Below are positions 52,498 to 61,620 of a DNA stretch of 64,000 nucleotides, piece by piece. A model generated the notes under the pieces. The model was not told the origin of the DNA and did no database searches. It was given only the letters and a program-made list of their open reading frames with translations. Origin of the DNA: Desulfovibrio sp. JC010 (lineage in GTDB: Bacteria > Desulfobacterota > Desulfovibrionia > Desulfovibrionales > Desulfovibrionaceae); NCBI RefSeq assembly GCF_010470675.1, contig NZ_VOIQ01000009.1, positions 124,001 to 188,000 of the forward strand. Reading direction: 5' to 3'. Within the stretch, counting starts at the first letter, position 1. Every line of letters begins with the position of its first letter. The position numbers and the translations under genes are program-made.

Positions 52498-53825
52498 TGC
52501 AACCCAATAAATGTGATTTAATCATCAAGAGTTCATACATTCTCACCCAAAATGATGAACGCGAACTTATAGAAAACGGAGCCATTGCTGTCAGTGGCTC
52601 CGTCATTTCCTCTGTAGGCACGCAGACTGATATTGAATCAGCATGGATTGCGGATGAAACAATTGACTGCGGCAAATCCGTTATCCTGCCCGGTTTGATT
52701 AACGCCCATACCCACGTGCCTATGACTCTCATGCGCGGGGTGGCCGACGACCTGCCGCTGCTGGAATGGTTGCATAATTACATGTTTCCCATTGAATCGG
52801 GCTTAACCAAAGACCTGGTTGAATTGGGTGCCCGGCTGGGTTGTGCAGAAATGGTTGCCAGCGGCACCACTGCTATTTTTGATGGCTACATGTATGAAGA
52901 TGCAGTTGGCAAGGCAGTTGATGAAACCGGGATGAAAGCGGTTTTGGGTGAGGGTTTCTTCAAATTTCCTTCGCCGTTCTTCAAAACAGCGCAGGATGCA
53001 TGGGATGTTATTGAAGCGTTGCATGATCAGTTTGCCGACCATGAACGGATCAGGACTGCTGTCACGCCCCACGCGGTATTCACCACCGATCCCGACCAGC
53101 TTGCCGAGAGCATGGAACTTGCCGAACGGCTGGACCTGCTCTGGCAGATTCATGCTGCGGAATCCGTGCCGGAAACCAAGCTTACGCTGGAAACTTTCGG
53201 AAAAAGGCCCATTCAGATATTAAAAGAATACGAATTACTCCGCGAACGCACCCGGTTGCATCACTGTGTGGATGTAACTGATGAAGAAATCGGCTGGATT
53301 AAGGATGCAGGGGCCATGATCGCCCATAATCCGCAGTCCAATCTCAAACTTGGTTCGGGCATCTGTCCGCTGACCAAATTCCTTGAAGCCGGGGTAACTG
53401 CCGGGCTGGGAACTGACGGTGCTGCCAGCAACAACAATCTGGACATGTTTGATGAAATGCGCACCGCTGCCTTGCTCCAAAAAGGTTTCCTGCAGGACCC
53501 GGAAGCCATGCCCGCCCAGACAGTTCTTGACATGGCAACTGTTTCAGGTGCTGATTTTCTGGGATTTCATGATACCGGAAAACTTGAGACAGGAATGAAA
53601 GCGGACATCATCGCTATAAATATGGACAAGATGCACCTTAAACCTGTATACAACCCCCTCTCGCACGTTATTTACTCCGCCGGGGGACAGGATGTCCGCT
53701 TGACAGTCTGTGACGGTAAGGTTCTTTACCGGGATGGAAAATTTCTGACCGTGGACGTGGAAACTATTTCACGAGAAGCGGAAAAGGCCGTCGAATGGGC
53801 TTTACAGCGGCTTGAGAACCGCTGA
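52497..53825 (+). CDS. mtaD: 5-methylthioadenosine/S-adenosylhomocysteine deaminase
   Basis: A 442-residue metal-dependent amidohydrolase. The metal-binding sites are NAHTHVPMTLMRG (first His pair), HAAESVPE, HHCVDVTDE and GTDGAASNNNLDMFDEM, the MtaD/TrzA signature. It deaminates methylthioadenosine or S-adenosylhomocysteine to the inosine forms. It is translationally coupled to mtnP. Both enzymes act on methylthioadenosine, so the pair either competes for it or covers different nucleosides. Confidence 0.9.
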   Translation: MQPNKCDLIIKSSYILTQNDERELIENGAIAVSGSVISSVGTQTDIESAWIADETIDCGKSVILPGLINAHTHVPMTLMRGVADDLPLLEWLHNYMFPIESGLTKDLVELGARLGCAEMVASGTTAIFDGYMYEDAVGKAVDETGMKAVLGEGFFKFPSPFFKTAQDAWDVIEALHDQFADHERIRTAVTPHAVFTTDPDQLAESMELAERLDLLWQIHAAESVPETKLTLETFGKRPIQILKEYELLRERTRLHHCVDVTDEEIGWIKDAGAMIAHNPQSNLKLGSGICPLTKFLEAGVTAGLGTDGAASNNNLDMFDEMRTAALLQKGFLQDPEAMPAQTVLDMATVSGADFLGFHDTGKLETGMKADIIAINMDKMHLKPVYNPLSHVIYSAGGQDVRLTVCDGKVLYRDGKFLTVDVETISREAEKAVEWALQRLENR

Positions 53826-53861
53826 GTGGATATTTTTTGAAATCTGCAATGCGTTTTTTCC

Positions 53862-53891
53862 TTGACAACATAGGGGAAGACTGCATATGCA
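53862..53891 (+). promoter_or_regulatory. Possible sigma-70 promoter for the PxxKW gene
   Basis: TTGACA at 53862 is followed after 18 bases by TATGCA. It is well placed, about 80 bases before the ATG at 53971. Confidence 0.4.
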
Positions 53892-53970
53892 TTTGTGCTT
53901 TTCCAAGCAAAGATATTTAAAGATAAAACAACGCTTGTTCGCAAGCGACTTGCCAAACAGGAGGCGCTAC

Positions 53971-54261
53971 ATGGCTAAAAAGAATGCAAGAGTACACGCA
54001 CTCGAAGGTGCAGCAATGACTGCTGAAGGTCTTTCCTACAAAGGCGTAATTCTCGAAACCGTTGTTGAAAAATGTGACGGTTGTGAACGCGCAGTTGAGT
54101 TCGAAGGTTCCAAATACTGTCCCAGCTACGCTCAGCCCGCTAAAAAGTGGTCCCACAGCGTATGCAACTTCGCCACCCACGTGCGTGCCGGTGTTGACAA
54201 AGAAGGTAAAGTTAAAGTTAACCCGCTTAAAGCATCCAAGCGTGCTGCACGCGGTCGCTAG
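53971..54261 (+). CDS. PxxKW-family cysteine-rich protein
   Basis: A 96-residue soluble protein with four cysteines (35, 38, 50 and 65) in an arrangement KCDGC...KYC...VC that suggests a bound metal ion or iron-sulfur centre. The motif QPAKKW at 55-60 identifies the PxxKW family, known mainly from Desulfovibrio-like bacteria. Both ends are basic (AKKNARVHA and KASKRAARGR), which hints at nucleic-acid or ribosome contact. A perfect AGGAGG precedes the ATG, and two hairpin terminators follow. Its function is not established. Confidence 0.88.
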   Translation: MAKKNARVHALEGAAMTAEGLSYKGVILETVVEKCDGCERAVEFEGSKYCPSYAQPAKKWSHSVCNFATHVRAGVDKEGKVKVNPLKASKRAARGR

Positions 54262-54375
54262 TAACTCAGCATCTGAATTAATAAATTCTATCCGCAAAAT
54301 TATATTTTGTGGAAATGATGCAAGTTACACGCGAACACTGTCTTTTCAGGCAAGTCGTTAACTGCATATTACCGG

Positions 54376-54400
54376 AAAAACATTCTTAACGAGTGTTTTT
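54376..54400 (+). terminator. Intrinsic terminator after the PxxKW gene
   Basis: AAAAACATTC pairs with GAGTGTTTTT over the TTAAC loop, ending in a T-run. Confidence 0.75.
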
Positions 54401-54426
54401 CAACCGATTCATTTCGTGTATCATGG

Positions 54427-54455
54427 GAGCCGGACTTGTTCCGGCTCTTCTCTTT
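54427..54455 (+). terminator. Second terminator-like hairpin
   Basis: GAGCCGGA pairs perfectly with TCCGGCTC over CTTGT, followed by TTCTCTTT. Confidence 0.6.
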
Positions 54456-54519
54456 GGTACGCTGAAACATAAACTGATTTCCACAACCCTGTATCTGACG
54501 CATATCCGGAGAAACACCA

Positions 54520-55740
54520 ATGCCCACTCAGCTTCTTTCAAAAATCGACGACATGAAAGACGCAGCTCTCGACCTCCACGCCAAGCTGGTTGCCATTCCC
54601 GCCATCGGTCCCACCAACAATGGAACCGGGGAAAAAGCAAAAGCGGATTTCCTCACCGAATATCTCAAGGAGAACGGATTCGGGGAAGTGAAATCATACA
54701 ACGCCCCGGATAATCGGGTGGAGTGCGGATATAGACCCAATCTGGTCACCGTTATTCCCGGACAGGACAGCTCCAGAACCCTGTGGATCATATCCCACAT
54801 GGACGTAGTTCCCGTAGGCGACCTGAGCCTCTGGGATACCGATCCTTTCAAGATGGTGCAGGACGGAGATGCCCTCTACGGACGCGGCGTGGAAGACAAT
54901 CATCAGGGACTGGTCAGTTCCGTTCTCGCTGCCAAGGCACTCATGGATTCCGGCATGACTCCGGGCATCAACGTCGGCCTCATCTTTGTCTCCGACGAAG
55001 AAACAGGCTCCCACTACGGTCTTGAATACATGGTCAAAGAACACGGCGACCTGTTCAAAAAGAACGACCTTTTCCTCGTACCCGATTCCGGCGAACCCGA
55101 TTCCGCACTGGTGGAAATCGCGGAAAAATCCTCCATCTGGTTCAAGGTCACAGTGGAAGGCAAGCAGTGCCACGCATCCACACCGGAGCAGGGCGTCAAC
55201 TCCCTTGTCGCGGCTGCAGCCATGATCATGGAGGTTCCGGAACTAAAATACCATTTTGATGAGGAAGACGAACTTTTCTCTCCGCCCTACTCCACTTTCG
55301 AGCCGACTAAAAAAGAAGCCAACGTGGAAAACATCAATACCATTCCCGGCAAAGATGTTTTCTACATCGACTGCCGCATCCTGCCCAGCTACGACCTGCA
55401 GGAAGTAATTGATCAGGTCAAAGGCATGGCTCTCTACGTAGCCGAGGAATACGGCGTAAAAATTTCCGTAGATATTGAAAGCAAAAGTCAGGCAGCACCG
55501 CCTACCCCGGCTGATGCCGAAATCGTTGAAAAAGTATGTTTCGCGGTCAAGGAAGTCTACGGTGTGGACGCAAAACCGGGCGGAATCGGCGGCGGAACCG
55601 TTGCCGCACATCTGCGCGAGCTGGGCTACCAGACCGTTGTCTGGTCCACCCTGCTGCATCAGGCCCACCAGCCCAACGAAAAAGGGTCCATCAGCAATAC
55701 CCTCAATGACGCAAAAGTAATGGCACTTCTGCCATTCTAA
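54520..55740 (+). CDS. M20-family metallohydrolase (DapE/ArgE-like)
   Basis: A 406-residue zinc peptidase/deacylase. Metal and catalytic residues appear in ISHMDVVPVGDL (first His and Asp), YGRGVEDNHQGLVSS, VSDEETGSHYG (catalytic Glu) and VPDSGEPDS. The C-terminal part has the dimerisation domain and the last His in LLHQAHQPNEKGS. The family includes succinyl-diaminopimelate desuccinylase and acetylornithine deacetylase; argD in this window gives weak support for ArgE-like use, but the substrate is unknown. GGAG lies upstream. A hairpin element follows the stop. Confidence 0.88.
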   Translation: MPTQLLSKIDDMKDAALDLHAKLVAIPAIGPTNNGTGEKAKADFLTEYLKENGFGEVKSYNAPDNRVECGYRPNLVTVIPGQDSSRTLWIISHMDVVPVGDLSLWDTDPFKMVQDGDALYGRGVEDNHQGLVSSVLAAKALMDSGMTPGINVGLIFVSDEETGSHYGLEYMVKEHGDLFKKNDLFLVPDSGEPDSALVEIAEKSSIWFKVTVEGKQCHASTPEQGVNSLVAAAAMIMEVPELKYHFDEEDELFSPPYSTFEPTKKEANVENINTIPGKDVFYIDCRILPSYDLQEVIDQVKGMALYVAEEYGVKISVDIESKSQAAPPTPADAEIVEKVCFAVKEVYGVDAKPGGIGGGTVAAHLRELGYQTVVWSTLLHQAHQPNEKGSISNTLNDAKVMALLPF

Positions 55741-55743
55741 GAA

Positions 55744-55816
55744 TGCCTTCGGCGACCCTGCCGGGGGCCTTAAACCCTTTTTGTAAAAAGGGTTTAAGAA
55801 TCCCAAAAACTTTTAG
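55744..55816 (+). repeat. Dispersed intergenic hairpin element (forward)
   Basis: TGCCTTCGGCGACCCTGCCG start (more diverged than other copies), TTAAACCCTTTTTGTAAAAA hairpin with its complement, then AAGAATCCCAAAAACTTTTA. It lies directly after the M20 gene. Confidence 0.8.
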
Positions 55817-55910
55817 TTGTTTATATTAATTACTATATTTCTAAATTGTGCCATAAGCACTGAACAGAAAAGTAGAAATTAACTTCACAACAAATTTAAT
55901 AAGACCTCCC

Positions 55911-56000
55911 GGCGAAGCCCGATAAAAGGTTCTGAAGGGGATGGGGTCTGGGGAAGGGGAAACTCTTGCAAGAGTTTCCCCTTCCCCAGCCGCCGGAGGC
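55911..56000 (-). repeat. Dispersed intergenic hairpin element (reverse), 42-base perfect palindrome
   Basis: GGCGAAGCCC start and GCCGCCGGAGGC end. Positions 55948-55989 repeat the same perfect 42-base palindrome as 5611-5652. GGAGG at 55995-55999 is ten bases before the mnmG ATG. Confidence 0.88.
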
Positions 56001-56009
56001 ATCAAAATC

Positions 56010-57893
56010 ATGATCAAAAAATCTCCTCCGCCAGAAAAATTTGACCTCATAGTATGCGGCGCAGGCCATGCGGGTTGCGAAGCTGCAATGGCTGCTGCCA
56101 ATTTGGGCCTGAAGACCCTGCTTTTGACCATCAATGTGGACCGCATCGGGCATTTGTCCTGCAACCCGGCCATCGGCGGTCTTGCCAAAGGTCATATGGT
56201 TAAGGAAATTGACGCGCTGGGCGGCTACATGGGCATCTGGTCTGATAAAGCCGGAATCCAGTTCCGCATTTTGAATACCCGCAAAGGCCCGGCAGTACGC
56301 GCCAGCCGCGCCCAGATGGACCGCAATGAGTATATGCGCGTGGTCCAGAAAGATATTTTTGCGCAGGACAATCTCTGGGTCCGGCAGGCTATGGCTGAAA
56401 CCCTGATCGTTGAGGATGGTAAAGCTGCCGGGGTTGTGACTCAGATCGGTGAAAAATTTCATTCCCGTTCCGTGATGCTGACCACGGGAACTTTCTTGCA
56501 GGGATTGATGCATATCGGGCTGGAGAATTTCAGCGGCGGACGCATGGGAGACCCTGCTTCTGTGGGCATGTCCAAAAGCCTTGAAGAGGCCGGACTGACT
56601 TTGGGACGCCTCAAGACCGGCACCACTCCCCGATTGCTCAAGGATTCCATTGATTATGATAAACTGGAAGAACAGCGCGGTGATGATCCACCGCAGCCGT
56701 TCAGCTTCCGCACTACCGAAATCAAACTGCCGCAGGTAAGCTGCCACATCACTTACACTAATGAACAGGCCCACGAGGCCATCCGCAGCGGCTTTGAACG
56801 CTCGCCCATGTTCACCGGGGTGATCAAAGGCACCGGAGCGCGCTACTGCCCGTCCATTGAAGACAAGGTTGCCAGATTTCCTGAAAAGGAACGCCACCAG
56901 ATTTTTCTTGAACCTGAAGGGTACGAAAGCCCTGAGGTCTATCCCAGCGGTATCCCCACCAGCCTTCCTTTGGACGTACAGAAGCGCATGATCCATTCCA
57001 TCGAAGGGCTGGAACAGGCCCAAATCGTGCGTCCGGGTTACGCCATTGAGTATGATTTCGTACCGCCCACCCAACTGCTGCCGACCCTTGAAACCAAGAC
57101 ACTTCCCGGCCTTTATCTGGCCGGGCAGATCAACGGCACCTCCGGCTACGAAGAAGCTGCGGCACAGGGGCTCTGGGCCGCCTGCAACGCTTTCTGCAAA
57201 CTGACCGGACGCGACCCCTTCCTGCTTTCCCGCGATCAGGCCTACATTGCCGTGCTGGTTGATGATCTTGTCACCAAAGGAACTCAGGAACCATACCGCA
57301 TGTTCACTTCCCGCGCGGAATACAGACTGCTGCTTCGTGAAGGCAATGCCGACCTGCGCCTCACTGAAATAGGCCGCGAACTGGGTCTGGTTAAAGATGA
57401 GCACTGGGTGCTTTATTCTGCCAAAAAGAAAGGTCTGGATGAAGCTCTGGCACTGCTGAACAACACCCAGATCAGACCGGACAAACCCACCCGCGAAATC
57501 ATGGAAAAAATCGGCGGAACCGTACCCAACAAAGCTGTCCCCCTTGCGGCCCTGCTGCGCCAGCCGGAACTTTCCATTGCGGATATGGCCCACTTCAAGC
57601 CTCAGATTACGGACTACGCTGAAGACATTCTTGCTGAAACAGAAACCCAAATTAAATATGAAGGTTATCTTGTGCGCCAGCAGGAACTGGTGGATAAATT
57701 CCGCAAGATGGAATCGGTCAGCATCCCGGACAACATTGAGTATGCTAAAGTTGCAGGACTTACACGTGAAGCTGTTGAAAAACTTACAGAAGTACGCCCG
57801 CTGACACTGGGACAGGCCAGCCGTATTTCCGGAATTACCCCGGCAGCAGTTTCATCAATTGAGATTCATTTGAAAAAAATCGGTGCCATTTAA
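56010..57893 (+). CDS. mnmG: tRNA uridine-5-carboxymethylaminomethyl modification enzyme
   Basis: A 627-residue FAD enzyme (GidA) that, with MnmE, makes the cmnm5U34 modification of wobble uridines. FAD motif VCGAGHAGCEAAMAAANLG lies at 13-31. Further motifs are CNPAIGGLAKGHMVKEIDALG (about 48), NTRKGPAVRASRAQMDR and, at about 370, GLYLAGQINGTSGYEEAAAQ. The C-terminal helical domain ends with the RVPGITPAAVSSIEIHLKK-like tail ISGITPAAVSSIEIHLKK. ATG 56010 gives the normal length and uses a GGAGG from the flanking hairpin element. Confidence 0.96.
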   Translation: MIKKSPPPEKFDLIVCGAGHAGCEAAMAAANLGLKTLLLTINVDRIGHLSCNPAIGGLAKGHMVKEIDALGGYMGIWSDKAGIQFRILNTRKGPAVRASRAQMDRNEYMRVVQKDIFAQDNLWVRQAMAETLIVEDGKAAGVVTQIGEKFHSRSVMLTTGTFLQGLMHIGLENFSGGRMGDPASVGMSKSLEEAGLTLGRLKTGTTPRLLKDSIDYDKLEEQRGDDPPQPFSFRTTEIKLPQVSCHITYTNEQAHEAIRSGFERSPMFTGVIKGTGARYCPSIEDKVARFPEKERHQIFLEPEGYESPEVYPSGIPTSLPLDVQKRMIHSIEGLEQAQIVRPGYAIEYDFVPPTQLLPTLETKTLPGLYLAGQINGTSGYEEAAAQGLWAACNAFCKLTGRDPFLLSRDQAYIAVLVDDLVTKGTQEPYRMFTSRAEYRLLLREGNADLRLTEIGRELGLVKDEHWVLYSAKKKGLDEALALLNNTQIRPDKPTREIMEKIGGTVPNKAVPLAALLRQPELSIADMAHFKPQITDYAEDILAETETQIKYEGYLVRQQELVDKFRKMESVSIPDNIEYAKVAGLTREAVEKLTEVRPLTLGQASRISGITPAAVSSIEIHLKKIGAI

Positions 57894-57991
57894 TATATTT
57901 TGTCTGCTTGTTAAAGCATTTACTTTTCAAAATAATAAAAAATAAGTATAAGTAAAAAAAGAGCTTTAACACTCAAGCAAGGCTGTAGCAG

Positions 57992-59026
57992 ATGGCAGTA
58001 GATCAGGAATTTTTATACAAAACCCTGCGCGGGTTCGGAGATACGGGTCTCCCTCAGCAGACAGTCAACATGCTTATCGTTGTAGGCTTTTGTATCGTCG
58101 CCATAGTTGCAGCTGTTCTCTGGTACAACAACAGGGAGCTGAAAAAAAAGCTGAACGCTGTTCCCATGAGCTGGATAACAGACAAAGACCAGCTTGAAAA
58201 AATATTTGAAACGGCTCTTGTATACCGATCCAAAATTGATCTCAGCTTCCATGCAAAATCTGAAAAGAGACGCACAATAGCCTGCGCCATTGATGATATA
58301 ACTGACCGCATCACCCTTGAAATCCCGGCTAACGGAAAAATCGGGCAGTCATGGCTCGGACGTGAGGTAACCGGATTTTTCCATGTCCCGGCCAAACAGG
58401 CGGGCATGGTCATCTTTTACAACTTCAGCTCAGTCATAACCGAAGTTAAAACCAAGGGCTCGCAATATTACAACCTGACCATTGATTTCCCGGAATACAT
58501 AGAGCAGACCCAGAAACGTGAATTCCTGCGCGTGTCTCCTCCTTCACGTCATTACGACTATGTAAACATCATCCCGGACACCAAACAGGGGGTGGCCGCA
58601 GGACTGAAATTCATTGCAACCAACGGCGAATATGCTCCCGGATTCATGGGCGGCAAAGATGCCGGCATTTTTCTTTCCGATATTTCAGGGGGCGGTCTAT
58701 CCCTTGAACTGACCCATATGACCTCAAAACGGGCTGCCCAGTTCAAACTGAACAAGGGGCAGAACTTTTTAGTCCTGATGAGTCTCGTTGATTTCGGAGA
58801 CCGGGGTATTGTGCGTCATCTTTTTGTGACCAAGATCAGGCGGATATTCATTGACCCCACACAGGGCCGCGCCCAGCTCGGCCTTTCCTTCGAATCCCAG
58901 TTCATGGGCTTTGATGAGGACAGCAAAAAACCCAAATGGGAACGGGTAACCCAGAACGGCTGCCCGGAAATGGATGACTGGACCTACAACCTCTATCTGG
59001 AACTTTACCGTGAAGGTAACGAGTAA
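57992..59026 (+). CDS. Membrane-anchored YcgR-like PilZ-domain protein
   Basis: A 344-residue c-di-GMP receptor candidate. One N-terminal helix (about 26-44, NMLIVVGFCIVAIVAAVLW) anchors it. A YcgR-N-like beta domain follows (about 75-165), then a PilZ domain with REFLR (RxxxR, about 178) and DISGGGLSLEL (D/NxSxxG, about 228). An insert of about 45 residues between these two motifs is longer than in most family members. It probably tunes flagellar or surface activity. A 125-bp palindromic element lies between it and corC. Confidence 0.85.
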   Translation: MAVDQEFLYKTLRGFGDTGLPQQTVNMLIVVGFCIVAIVAAVLWYNNRELKKKLNAVPMSWITDKDQLEKIFETALVYRSKIDLSFHAKSEKRRTIACAIDDITDRITLEIPANGKIGQSWLGREVTGFFHVPAKQAGMVIFYNFSSVITEVKTKGSQYYNLTIDFPEYIEQTQKREFLRVSPPSRHYDYVNIIPDTKQGVAAGLKFIATNGEYAPGFMGGKDAGIFLSDISGGGLSLELTHMTSKRAAQFKLNKGQNFLVLMSLVDFGDRGIVRHLFVTKIRRIFIDPTQGRAQLGLSFESQFMGFDEDSKKPKWERVTQNGCPEMDDWTYNLYLELYREGNE

Positions 59027-59036
59027 AAAAATCTAA

Positions 59037-59161
59037 CCGACTGTTTAGAAAGTGCCAGATGCAAGGCGCAAGAAAAACACTGGAACGATGCGTATACAGA
59101 CATACGTGAGTTTCAGGGTTATTCGCAGCAACGAAGCAGATGGTACTTTATAAGCAGTCGG
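59037..59161. repeat. 125-bp imperfect palindromic element
   Basis: Ends are inverted: CCGACTGTTTAGAAAGTGCC at the left and GGTACTTTATAAGCAGTCGG at the right. The centre is a GCGTAT/ATACG hairpin, with GCAAGGCGCAAG and CGCAGCAACGAAGC in between. No open reading frame runs across it. It looks like a structured MITE- or REP-type repeat of the kind I recall from many proteobacteria. Only one copy is in this window. Confidence 0.65.
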
Positions 59162-59257
59162 ATGTTGACACCGATGGCACATAATAAGTAGATATAAGCA
59201 TAAATCTGATTTTCATTATTCAAAATACATGGATTAACCGCAAAAAGGAGAATTGAA

Positions 59258-60076
59258 TTGGACGACGGTTCTGAAGGCCGATTGTGGGCCAAAATGGTCA
59301 ATATCTTTAAAAAATCAGACGCCCCCCTTGAAGAACACATCCTCGAAGCAAGTGAAGACGGTGAAATCAAGGACGAAGTCGTTTCCATGCTGCTCAATGT
59401 CCTTGAATTAAAGGACACCGAAGCCAGTGAAATCATGATTCCCCGTACGGATATGGTCGGAGTCGAGCTTAACAGCACCCTTGCTGAAGTAGCCGAAGAG
59501 ATCATTGAGCACGGACATTCCCGCATTCCTGTTTTTCAGGAAACCAAAGACAAAATAGTCGGCATAATCCACGCCAAAGATATCATTGCCCCTCTACTTA
59601 GAGGCAAGACCGATACGCCGCTTGATGAAATCATGCGCAAGCCTTATTTTGTTTCCGAACACATCAAAATCAAAGCCCTGCTCAAGGAATTTCAGGCCGG
59701 ACGCGTTCATCTGGCAATCCTGCAGGATGAATACGGCGGAACATCCGGCCTGCTGACCATGGAAGACGTGCTTGAAGAAATCGTCGGCGATATTTCCGAT
59801 GAACACGACGCGGACCGCCCTTCGGATTTCGAAGAACTGGAAAGTGGAAAATTCCTGATCTCCGGCAGGGTTCCCCTTACCGAGGTATCTGAGAAGCTGG
59901 ACTTGACCCTCGATTCAGAGCATGTGGAATCCATTGGCGGATACATATCTGAACTGACCGGACGCATTCCCCATGTAGGTGAATTTATTAATATCTCAGG
60001 TTATAAGTTCACTGTTCATGAAGGGGATGCCAAACAGATCATCTCCATCCTCATTGACCCGCCCACCGGAAATTAG
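59258..60076 (+). CDS. corC: CorC/HlyC-family CBS-domain protein
   Basis: A 272-residue cytoplasmic protein of the CorC/HlyC group. A pair of CBS domains spans about 70-190 (IMIPRTDMVGVELNSTLAEV, HSRIPVFQETKDKIVGIIHA, LLKEFQAGRVHLAILQDEYGG). The C-terminal CorC_HlyC domain follows (FLISGRVPLTEVSEKL, ESIGGYISELTGRIPHVGE). No membrane helix is present. The family has been linked to magnesium efflux and membrane integrity. The start is a TTG with AAGGAG seven bases upstream. It lies one base from lnt, a pairing seen in many bacteria. Confidence 0.92.
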   Translation: MDDGSEGRLWAKMVNIFKKSDAPLEEHILEASEDGEIKDEVVSMLLNVLELKDTEASEIMIPRTDMVGVELNSTLAEVAEEIIEHGHSRIPVFQETKDKIVGIIHAKDIIAPLLRGKTDTPLDEIMRKPYFVSEHIKIKALLKEFQAGRVHLAILQDEYGGTSGLLTMEDVLEEIVGDISDEHDADRPSDFEELESGKFLISGRVPLTEVSEKLDLTLDSEHVESIGGYISELTGRIPHVGEFINISGYKFTVHEGDAKQIISILIDPPTGN

Positions 60077-60077
60077 A

Positions 60078-61604
60078 ATGCATCCAGCTGTTCCGATTAT
60101 TATTGCAATGTTTTCAGCGGGGATTGGTTATGCCAATCCCCTGCTTCATTTACCCGCTGCCATTCTAGGCTTTCCGCTGGCACTGGGCTTTATCGCTTTT
60201 TCTGCCGCATCACCGCGCAAGGCCCTGAAACGGGGCTGGATTGCGGGTTCACTGGCGGGCATAGCCTGCATGTACTGGATAGCATATCCGGTGGGAGTCT
60301 ACGGCGGCCTGTCATGGGCACTGGCCATACCATGCCCCATACTTGTGGGCATGATTGTCGGTACTTACTACGGTATCTATACCTATATTCTCAACCACGC
60401 TGCGCGGGCACTTCCGCCCTTTGCGCTCTGTATCTTCAGCGGTCTGCTCTGGACTAGCATGGAGACGGCGCAGGGAGTGCTGTTGACCGGCTATCCGTGG
60501 ATGACCCTATCCTCTGCCATGGCTTTCAGGCCGGAATGGATCCAAAGCGCGGCCTTTATCGGAGCCTACGGACTTTCGGGGCTGCTGGTTTCAGTGGCTA
60601 CGGCCATTCTGGTCTGGAAAATATCCAATCCCGCCAAAATCTGGACCATATCTGTCGTAGCCCTGATCATCATTCTCGGCGGAGTACGCACCAGTCCGCA
60701 ACAATTTACTGATCTTGAGAAGACCGGAAACACCTCCATCGGCATCATTCAGGGCAATATTGATCAGGCCAGAAAATGGGACGCCAAATACAAAAAAACA
60801 ACTTTCGAAAAATACCTGAACCTGAGCAGGCAGGTTACGCATAAGACCGATCTTGTAGTCTGGCCGGAAACAGCCATGCCCTTTTACCTGCAGGATGGCG
60901 GAATCATGCGTGCGGAACTCGTCAACTTTGCTTCCGAAACCAATACCCCGGTCCTGACCGGGGCTCCGGGCTACGTACTGCACAGCAAGGGTAATTTCTC
61001 CCTCTACAACCGGGCCTATCTCATCTCGCCGGATAAGAAGTACATGGACTGGTATGACAAATCCCATCTGGTTCCTTTCGGCGAATATATCCCGCTTAAA
61101 GATATTCTCCCGCTCGGCAAACTGGTGCAGGGTGCCGGAGACTTTTTACCCGGCTCGGATGCCAGTCCGCTGCGCACCGGCGACCTTGCTATGGGTATGC
61201 TCATTTGCTATGAAGGTATCTTCCCTGAACTGGCACAGGAACGGGTGGAAAAAGGTGCCAACATACTGATAAACATCAGCAATGACGCATGGTACGGAAA
61301 CACCTCCGCTCCCCGCCAGCACCTGAACCTCGTAACCATGAGAACAGTTGAGCAGGGAAGGTACATGATCCGGGGCACCAATACCGGAATTTCCGCCTGC
61401 ATCGACCCGCTGGGCCGGGTCAGCCATGCTACCGGGCTGTTTGTTGATGCCGCAGTAGCCGCCAAGGCGGAACTCCTGAGCGGCGAGACTTTCTACCATG
61501 CAAACTATAAAGCAGTTACCCGTACCCCGCTGGTACTGACTCTGCTTTTCGCCATATGGATAATCATAAGCCGCCGCAAAAATCCGGCGGGAATTAAAAT
61601 ATAA
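60078..61604 (+). CDS. lnt: Apolipoprotein N-acyltransferase
   Basis: A 508-residue inner-membrane enzyme that adds the third acyl chain to lipoproteins. About eight N-terminal helices are followed by a periplasmic nitrilase domain. The catalytic triad is visible: Glu in VVWPETAMPFY (about 267), Lys near DWYDKSHLVPFGEY, and Cys in GMLICYEGIFPEL (about 377). ATG 60078 is one base behind corC; upstream in-frame starts lie inside corC and are unlikely. prfB follows 16 bases after it. Confidence 0.95.
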   Translation: MHPAVPIIIAMFSAGIGYANPLLHLPAAILGFPLALGFIAFSAASPRKALKRGWIAGSLAGIACMYWIAYPVGVYGGLSWALAIPCPILVGMIVGTYYGIYTYILNHAARALPPFALCIFSGLLWTSMETAQGVLLTGYPWMTLSSAMAFRPEWIQSAAFIGAYGLSGLLVSVATAILVWKISNPAKIWTISVVALIIILGGVRTSPQQFTDLEKTGNTSIGIIQGNIDQARKWDAKYKKTTFEKYLNLSRQVTHKTDLVVWPETAMPFYLQDGGIMRAELVNFASETNTPVLTGAPGYVLHSKGNFSLYNRAYLISPDKKYMDWYDKSHLVPFGEYIPLKDILPLGKLVQGAGDFLPGSDASPLRTGDLAMGMLICYEGIFPELAQERVEKGANILINISNDAWYGNTSAPRQHLNLVTMRTVEQGRYMIRGTNTGISACIDPLGRVSHATGLFVDAAVAAKAELLSGETFYHANYKAVTRTPLVLTLLFAIWIIISRRKNPAGIKI

Positions 61605-61620
61605 AGGAATAACACCGGAA

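Noticed and set aside
55896-57650. Long open frame (584 codons) on the - strand antisense to mnmG
   Set aside because: mnmG on the + strand carries all family motifs; the antisense product is low in recognisable structure.
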